In this document: positions 59,186 to 64,000 of the stretch, piece by piece
Position numbering within the stretch: position 1 is the first letter of the stretch
Layout: each line of letters opens with the position of its first letter
Assembly: GCA_965228445.1 (NCBI GenBank)
Contig: OZ245813.1
Span: forward strand, 4,464,001 to 4,528,000
Direction: 5' to 3'
Origin: Thalassobaculum sp965228445
GTDB lineage: Bacteria > Pseudomonadota > Alphaproteobacteria > Thalassobaculales > Thalassobaculaceae
DNA length: 64,000 nt
Notes under the pieces: model-generated
Databases searched by the model: none
Told to the model about the DNA's origin: nothing
Seen by the model: only the letters and a program-made list of their open reading frames with translations
Program-made: the position numbers and the translations under genes

Positions 59186-59527
59186 ATGACCAAGGAACGC
59201 CGGAATTTTGGACGTCGGACGACGGATACGTTTGCGACGGTCGCCACCATCGGAAATCAGGATCTCGATTCCTCCGCCCGCGTGATCAACCTCTCGGTCA
59301 ACGGCCTCCGTCTGGCCACCCCCGCGTCGCTGATGAACGACCAGCGCTATCGGGTGAAGCTCGCCAAGACGAACAGCTGGTTCGAGATCGTGGTGCAGGA
59401 GCGCATCGGCGACGAGTACCGCTGCCGGATCGAGACCAGTTGGGACGATCTGCAGGACGTCATCCGGCAGAGCGACGACCTCACGCTGCTGGTTCTGGCC
59501 TCCTCCGAGGTGGACGGCGACGGATGA
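59186..59527 (+). CDS. Small PilZ domain protein
   Basis: A 113-residue PilZ protein: RNFGR (Arg6 and Arg10) and VINLSVNGLRL with Asn35, Ser37 and Gly40 form the c-di-GMP site. It is a stand-alone domain of typical length, cytosolic. It lies 87 bp after the hybrid kinase on the same strand. It probably transmits the c-di-GMP state to motility or adhesion machinery, but no such genes are in the window. Confidence 0.82.
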   Translation: MTKERRNFGRRTTDTFATVATIGNQDLDSSARVINLSVNGLRLATPASLMNDQRYRVKLAKTNSWFEIVVQERIGDEYRCRIETSWDDLQDVIRQSDDLTLLVLASSEVDGDG

Positions 59528-59591
59528 TGGGTCGGAATCTGTTGCCGATTCTTAATAACCATATTTATTTTGTGTCATGTGCAGGTAACAA

Positions 59592-59607
59592 TTCAATGAT
59601 ACTTGAA
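59592..59607. promoter_or_regulatory. Candidate ArsR operator
   Basis: TTCAA (59592-59596), 6 nt, TTGAA (59603-59607), a perfect inverted repeat directly before the arsR ATG at 59610. The AT-rich stretch 59550-59585 just upstream is the only good promoter region nearby, so ArsR bound here would block its own operon. Confidence 0.65.
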
Positions 59608-59609
59608 AG

Positions 59610-60002
59610 ATGAGTATGGTCGAGGAACAGGCGATAGGTGCCTTCGCCGCACTGGCGCATGAGAACAGGCTGACGATCTTCCGGGCGCTGATGCGTGCCG
59701 GTCCCTCGGGCATGTCTGCCGGCGACATTGCGGTCGCCGCCGGCCTCGCCCCGTCGAACGTCTCGTTCCATGTCGCCCAGATGGAGAGGGCCGGGTTGCT
59801 GCGGTCATGGCGGGTCCGACGGAACATCTTCTATGCCGTCGAGACCGATGGCGTGCAGCGGCTGCTCGCGTTCCTGACCGAAGAGTGCTGCGCCGGTCAT
59901 CCGGAGCTGTGCGGGCTTTACGTCGCCGGGGCGTCCGGCGCGGGGCGCGGCATGGCCCCGGCGGCCGAGGGTAAACTGACCGGGGACACCGCTGCCGAGT
60001 GA
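59610..60002 (+). CDS. arsR: ArsR family arsenic-responsive repressor
   Basis: A 130-residue winged-helix repressor: the HTH AGLAPSNVSFHVAQMERAGLL and wing RVRRNIFYAVE. The As(III) site is C-terminal, ECCAGHPELC with Cys93, Cys94 and Cys101, like the Acidithiobacillus ferrooxidans ArsR type rather than the E. coli type, which has its Cys in the DNA-recognition helix. It releases the operator upon binding arsenite. It heads the arsR-arsC-acr3 operon; the ArsC coding region begins 25 bp downstream. Confidence 0.9.
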   Translation: MSMVEEQAIGAFAALAHENRLTIFRALMRAGPSGMSAGDIAVAAGLAPSNVSFHVAQMERAGLLRSWRVRRNIFYAVETDGVQRLLAFLTEECCAGHPELCGLYVAGASGAGRGMAPAAEGKLTGDTAAE

Positions 60003-60027
60003 CCCCGGACCGATGAAGGCGGGGACC

Positions 60028-60540
60028 ATGGCTGACGAGAAGATCTACAACGTCCTGTTCCTGTGCACGGGTAACTCCGCGCGCAGCATTCTGGCGGAAG
60101 CCATTCTGCAACGCGAAGGCCTCGGCCGGTTCAAGGCCTTCAGCGCCGGGAGCCACCCCAAGGGGGAGGTGCATCCCTTCGCCCTGGATCTGCTCAAGCG
60201 CCAGAACCATTCCACCGACGGCCTGCGCTCGAAGAGCTGGGACGAGTTCGCGGTCCCGGACGCGCCGGAGATGCACTTCGTCTTCACCGTCTGCGACGAT
60301 GCGGCGGCCGAGACCTGCCCGCTCTGGCCGGGTCAGCCGATGACCGCCCATTGGGGCGTGCCGGATCCGGCCGCGGCGACCGGGACCGAGGCCGAGCGCC
60401 GCCTGGCATTCTCCGAGGCCTACCGGATGCTGAGCAACCGGATCTCGATCTTCGTCAACCTGCCGCTGAACGCGATCGACAATCTGGCGCTGAAGCAGCG
60501 CCTGGCCGAACTCGGGCGCAGCTCGCCCAGCGCCGCGTAA
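60028..60540 (+). CDS. arsC: Arsenate reductase (thioredoxin-coupled, LMW phosphatase fold)
   Basis: A 170-residue ArsC: nucleophile loop LFLCTGNSARS with Cys13 and Arg19, VFTVCDDAAAETCPLWPG with the two further redox Cys, and WGVPDPAA with the catalytic Asp. It reduces arsenate to arsenite. An ATG at 60013 would add five residues (MKAGT); GGCGG at 60018-60022 favours the ATG at 60028. Family length is met. It lies between arsR and the acr3 gene. Confidence 0.91.
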   Translation: MADEKIYNVLFLCTGNSARSILAEAILQREGLGRFKAFSAGSHPKGEVHPFALDLLKRQNHSTDGLRSKSWDEFAVPDAPEMHFVFTVCDDAAAETCPLWPGQPMTAHWGVPDPAAATGTEAERRLAFSEAYRMLSNRISIFVNLPLNAIDNLALKQRLAELGRSSPSAA

Positions 60541-60564
60541 CCGCACCTCACCGATGGATTGATT

Positions 60565-61629
60565 ATGACGCAAGGCATTGCCCAGCCGGCGCCGCCGGCC
60601 GGGATCGGGTTCTTCGAGAAATGGCTGTCCGTCTGGGTGGCCCTGTGCATCGCCGCCGGTGTCGCCCTCGGGTCGACGCTGCCCGGTCTGTTCGAGGCCC
60701 TGGCCGCCGTCGAGGTCGCCCGGGTGAACCTGATCGTCGCCGTGCTGATCTGGGCGATGGTCTATCCGATGATGGTGAACATCGACTTCGCCAGCCTCGG
60801 CCACGTGGCCGACAAGCCGAAGGGGCTGGCGATCACCATCCTGGTGAACTGGCTGATCAAGCCGTTCACCATGGCCGGACTCGGCGTGCTGTTCTTCGAG
60901 ATCCTGTTCGCCGACCTGATCGCACCGGAGGATGCCCAGCAGTACATCGCCGGGCTGATCCTGCTCGGTGCCGCCCCCTGCACGGCGATGGTGTTCGTCT
61001 GGTCGCAGCTCACCAAGGGCGACCCGAACTACACCCTGGTTCAGGTGTCGGTGAACGACGTGATCATGGTCTTCGCCTTCGCGCCGATCGTCGCGCTCCT
61101 GCTCGGCGTCACCGACATCGCGGTGCCGTGGGAGACCCTGCTGCTGTCGGTCGGTCTGTATGTGGTGATCCCGCTGGCCGCCGGTGCGCTGACCCGCTGG
61201 CGCCTGACCGCGCGGGGCGGAGGAGAGGCGGCGGTCGCCCGGTTCACCGGGGCGATCAAGCCGGTCTCCATCCTCGGCTTGCTGGCGACGGTGGTGCTGC
61301 TGTTCGGCTTCCAGGGCCAGGTGATCCTGGAGCGGCCGCTGGTGATCGCCATGATCGCCGTCCCGCTGCTGGTGCAGTCCTATGGCATCTTCGCCATCGC
61401 CTATGCCGCGGCCTGGGCCTGGCGGGTGCCGTTCTCCATCGCCGCCCCCTGCGCCCTGATCGGCACCTCGAACTTCTTCGAGCTGGCGGTCGCGGTGGCG
61501 ATCAGCCTGTTCGGCCTGGATTCCGGCGCGGCGCTGGCCACGGTGGTGGGGGTGCTCGTGGAGGTGCCGGTGATGCTGTCGCTGGTCGCCTTCGCCAACC
61601 GCACCCGCGGGGCGTTCCGGCAGGAGTGA
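60565..61629 (+). CDS. acr3: ACR3 family arsenite efflux pump
   Basis: A 354-residue ACR3 permease with about ten hydrophobic segments and the conserved Cys139 in GAAPCTAMVFVWS needed for As(III) transport. IDFASLGHVADKPKGLAIT and IGTSNFFELAVAVAISLFG are family hallmarks (quoted in part). A TTG at 60559 could add two residues. It exports arsenite produced by ArsC. Third gene of the ars operon, starting 24 bp after arsC. ACR3 is unrelated to E. coli ArsB. Confidence 0.93.
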   Translation: MTQGIAQPAPPAGIGFFEKWLSVWVALCIAAGVALGSTLPGLFEALAAVEVARVNLIVAVLIWAMVYPMMVNIDFASLGHVADKPKGLAITILVNWLIKPFTMAGLGVLFFEILFADLIAPEDAQQYIAGLILLGAAPCTAMVFVWSQLTKGDPNYTLVQVSVNDVIMVFAFAPIVALLLGVTDIAVPWETLLLSVGLYVVIPLAAGALTRWRLTARGGGEAAVARFTGAIKPVSILGLLATVVLLFGFQGQVILERPLVIAMIAVPLLVQSYGIFAIAYAAAWAWRVPFSIAAPCALIGTSNFFELAVAVAISLFGLDSGAALATVVGVLVEVPVMLSLVAFANRTRGAFRQE

Positions 61630-61689
61630 GGGGCGGGTGACGGACGGCCGCGGGGCGCGTACCCTGCGGCCAGTTCACCGGAGATTCCC

Positions 61690-62325
61690 ATGGCCGTGAT
61701 GCCGTTGCGCGAGACCGACTGTCTCGTCCTGATCGACCTGCAGTACGACTTCATGCCCGGCGGCGCGCTGGCGGTGGCCGAGGGCGACCTTCTCGTGCCG
61801 ATCGCCAACCGGCTGGCCGAGCGCTTCCCTCATGTGGTCGCCACCCAGGACTGGCATCCCGCCGGCCACAGCTCCTTCGCCGCGCAGCATCCGGGCCATG
61901 ACCCGTTCACCTCGGTGGAGATGCCCTATGGGGCGCAGACGCTGTGGCCGGACCACTGCGTCCAGGGCACGCCGGGCGCCGAGCTGCATAGGGACCTGGT
62001 GCTCGACCGCGCCGAGCTGATCCTGCGCAAGGGCTACCGGCGCGACATCGACAGCTACTCCGCCTTCCTGGAGAACGATCAGACCACCTCGACCGGTCTG
62101 GCGGGCTACCTCAAGGAACGCGGCTTCCAGCGGCTGTTCTTCGCCGGTCTGGCCACCGATTTCTGCGTGGCCTGGTCCGTGCTCGACGCCCGCGTGGCGG
62201 GGTTCGAGGCGGTGCTCCTGACCGATGCCTGCCGGGCCATCGACCTCGCCGGCTCGCTCGACGCGGCCATGGCCGGGATGGTCGAGGTCGGGGCGGTGAT
62301 CAGCGACAGCTCGGCCGTGCTCTGA
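61690..62325 (+). CDS. pncA: Nicotinamidase / pyrazinamidase
   Basis: A 211-residue isochorismatase-fold amidase: catalytic Asp16 in LIDLQYDF, metal site Asp54 and His56 in TQDWHP with the later His in WPDHCVQGT, Lys in LRKGYRRDID and nucleophile Cys in GLATDFCVAWS. It converts nicotinamide to nicotinate for NAD salvage. ATG at 61690 with GGAGATTCCC upstream. It starts 60 bp after the acr3 gene, but no functional link with arsenic is known. Length is typical. Confidence 0.92.
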   Translation: MAVMPLRETDCLVLIDLQYDFMPGGALAVAEGDLLVPIANRLAERFPHVVATQDWHPAGHSSFAAQHPGHDPFTSVEMPYGAQTLWPDHCVQGTPGAELHRDLVLDRAELILRKGYRRDIDSYSAFLENDQTTSTGLAGYLKERGFQRLFFAGLATDFCVAWSVLDARVAGFEAVLLTDACRAIDLAGSLDAAMAGMVEVGAVISDSSAVL

Positions 62326-62344
62326 CGCTCGGAGCGACGCCGCC

Positions 62345-63631
62345 TCAACCCGACCGGGCTGCTCCATCCGACCCCGGTCCGCCCTGGGCCTCGGGGTCCT
62401 TGCGCATGTAGTGCCGCACCACCTTGCCGGTGGTCAGGCCCTGGACGACGATGGAGAAGATCACCACCACATAGGTGACGGTCAGCAGCAGCGGCTTCTC
62501 CGGGTGGTCGGGCAGGGACAGGACCAGGGCGACCGAGATCGCGCCCCGCAGCCCGCCCCAGGTCATGATCGGAACCACGCCCGGCGTGAACTCCCGGCGC
62601 AGGCGGAGCGCGGAGATCGGTACGCCGACCGCGACGGCCCGGGCCAGCAGCACCAGCGGGATCGAGGCCAGGCCGTAGAGCAGGTAGGTCGTGTCGAAGG
62701 CGACGGTCAGCACCTCCAATCCGATCAGCAGGAACAGCACCGCGTTCAGGATTTCGTCGATCAGCCGCCAGAAGGCGTCCACATGCTCCCGCGTGGCGGC
62801 GCTCATGCCGTAGCGCACGCCGCTGTGTCCGATCAGCAGGCCGGCGACCACGACGGCGATGGGGCCGCTCATGTGCAGCGCGTGGGCCAGGGAATAGGTG
62901 CCCATGACCAGCGCCAGGGTGAGCAGCACCTCCAGGGCGTAGTCGTCCATCCGGCGCATGATCCGGTAGACGAGCCAGCCGGCCGCGCCGCCCAGCACCG
63001 CGCCGCCGCCGGCCTCCAGCAAGAACAGCTCGGCCATCTCCAGCGCGGTGATCGGGCTGTCCGAGGCCTCGCGGAACGCCACGGCGGTGGCGATCAGGAA
63101 CACCACATAGGCGACGCCGTCGTTGAACAGGCTTTCGCCGGCGATCTTGGTCTCCAGCGCTTTGGGGACCTTGATCGACTTCAGCAGGCTCAGCACCGCC
63201 ACCGGGTCGGTCGGCGAGATCAGCGCGCCGAACACGAAGGCGATCAGCAGCGGCACCCCGGCGATCAGGTGGAAGCCGAACGCGACCAGCCCGGTCGAGA
63301 TCAGCACCCCCAGGGTCGCCATCAGCGCCACCGCCCATTTCTGTTCGTGCAGGGACTCGAAATCCACGTGCAGCGCGCCGGCGAACAGCAGGAAGCCGAG
63401 CATGCCCTTGAGCAGCGCATCGGCGAAGTCGATCTCGAGCACGTGGCGGCGGACCACGTCGTCCACCTCGAAGCCCGGGATTACCGCGTTGAGGCCGACC
63501 AGGATCAGCGAGGCCGCCAGCCCGATGACCACGAGGCCGACCGTTGCCGGCAGGCGGATCACGAAATGGTTCAGCACGCCGCAGGCCGCCGCCAGGCTGA
63601 CCAGGATCGCGGCGATATCGAATGGCGTCAT
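62345..63631 (-). CDS. Cation/proton antiporter (NhaP / CPA1 type)
   Basis: A 428-residue CPA1 antiporter with about 12 hydrophobic segments: FGALISPTDPVAVLSLLKS and SLFNDGVAYVVFLIATAVAF carry the conserved TD/P and ND residues of the ion-binding core, and MTWGGLRGAISVALVLSLPD is the C-terminal family signature (quoted in part). It exchanges Na+ or K+ for protons at the inner membrane. A short cytosolic C-terminal tail, without a TrkA-C domain. Converges with pncA, 19 bp apart. Confidence 0.91.
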   Translation of the reverse strand: MTPFDIAAILVSLAAACGVLNHFVIRLPATVGLVVIGLAASLILVGLNAVIPGFEVDDVVRRHVLEIDFADALLKGMLGFLLFAGALHVDFESLHEQKWAVALMATLGVLISTGLVAFGFHLIAGVPLLIAFVFGALISPTDPVAVLSLLKSIKVPKALETKIAGESLFNDGVAYVVFLIATAVAFREASDSPITALEMAELFLLEAGGGAVLGGAAGWLVYRIMRRMDDYALEVLLTLALVMGTYSLAHALHMSGPIAVVVAGLLIGHSGVRYGMSAATREHVDAFWRLIDEILNAVLFLLIGLEVLTVAFDTTYLLYGLASIPLVLLARAVAVGVPISALRLRREFTPGVVPIMTWGGLRGAISVALVLSLPDHPEKPLLLTVTYVVVIFSIVVQGLTTGKVVRHYMRKDPEAQGGPGSDGAARSG

Positions 63632-63780
63632 GGGGCCCCAGGGCGGTTCGGCAAGGAGGACGGAGGAACTGCGTCTAGAGCACGATCGGGACAGATCGAA
63701 GAGATCTGACCCGTAAGGCGCCCTCTAACCTGTCAAAGATAGACCAAACCACCGGGCCGTGCACCGGCAGGCCGCCGCCG

Positions 63781-64000
63781 TCAGTCGTCGCCGGCCCCCT
63801 GCGGCTTCGGTCCGGGCCGCGACGGGGCGGGCAGGTCGTCGCCCTCGGCCACGTCGGGTACGGTCCGCGCGTGAGCCATCTCGGTCTCCAGCTTGCCGGC
63901 GCCGCTGGCCCGCGCGGGGGACAGGCGGGCCAGCGCCAGATAGACCACCGGCGTCAGGTACAACGTGAACACCGCCGCCAGGCCGAGCCCGCCGAACACC
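63781..64000 (-). CDS. Efflux RND transporter permease, C-terminal fragment (N-terminus outside window)
   Basis: The last 72 residues of a reverse-strand gene that continues beyond base 64000. FGGLGLAAVFTLYLTPVVYL is the final transmembrane helix typical of HAE1-type RND pumps, followed by a 45-residue cytosolic tail rich in Pro and charged residues (PDVAEGDDLPAPSRPGPKPQ). The gap to the antiporter (63632-63780) holds only a short CAGATC / GATCTG inverted repeat (63692-63708). Substrate unknown. Confidence 0.8.
   Translation of the reverse strand, partial: VFGGLGLAAVFTLYLTPVVYLALARLSPARASGAGKLETEMAHARTVPDVAEGDDLPAPSRPGPKPQGAGDD

Noticed and set aside
63692..63708. CAGATC-GAAGA-GATCTG inverted repeat as a terminator or operator
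   Set aside because: Arms of only 6 bp, no T-run, and its position between same-strand genes gives no functional clue.

Overview
This is a gene-dense, very GC-rich bacterial chromosome segment with no phage, integrase, transposase, rRNA or tRNA that I can see. The gene set points to an alphaproteobacterium, most likely in or near the Rhodospirillales: an ATP12-type F1-ATPase assembly chaperone, a paired propionyl-CoA carboxylase, tripartite tricarboxylate (TTT) transporters, a DUF1611 protein, PhoX, and the palindromic intergenic repeats common in that class. The taxonomic call is inference; I ran no search.

1-11 kb: tail of an AsmA protein, ATP12 chaperone, propionyl-CoA carboxylase (pccB, pccA), acylphosphatase, a protein with a HEPN-like motif, then reverse-strand GFA, SDR, MsrA and enoyl-CoA hydratase genes separated by large nested inverted repeats, and a divergent acyl-CoA ligase. 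11-18 kb: DMT exporter, SDR, then a forward operon (flavin monooxygenase, class III aminotransferase, MFS carrier, alpha/beta hydrolase) that ends in a bidirectional terminator shared with a convergent Tat-exported PhoX phosphatase. 20-31 kb: a dehydrogenase / enoyl-CoA hydratase / aldo-keto reductase operon, a secreted SNase-type nuclease, DUF3179, two MFS carriers around an FAD oxidoreductase, a 49-residue membrane peptide and a VOC protein.

31-38 kb: a two-subunit thiamine-diphosphate decarboxylase (ComDE-like) is divergent from an orphan 2-oxo acid dehydrogenase E1 across a short intergenic region holding a 16-bp perfect palindrome. A molybdopterin enzyme of the biotin-sulfoxide/DMSO reductase family follows. 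38-38.7 kb: a small GIY-YIG nuclease gene is embedded in five copies of a 27-nt palindromic unit, and its stop codon lies inside one copy. This REP-like nuclease/repeat arrangement is the most unusual structure here.

38.8-47.4 kb: SDR plus serine/threonine dehydratase, then a reverse-strand TTT transporter unit (tctC, terminator, tctB, tctA, DUF1611, small protein), a second Cys-paired TctC paralogue and an aspartate dehydrogenase. 47.5-64 kb: a 1216-residue AsmA protein, RutE-like reductase, TauE exporter, a second beta-decarboxylating dehydrogenase, a PilZ / DUF350 / serine protease / hybrid histidine kinase / PilZ signalling stretch, a complete arsenic cassette (arsR, arsC, acr3) with an operator overlapping the promoter region, nicotinamidase, a cation/proton antiporter, and the C-terminal end of an RND pump running off the window.
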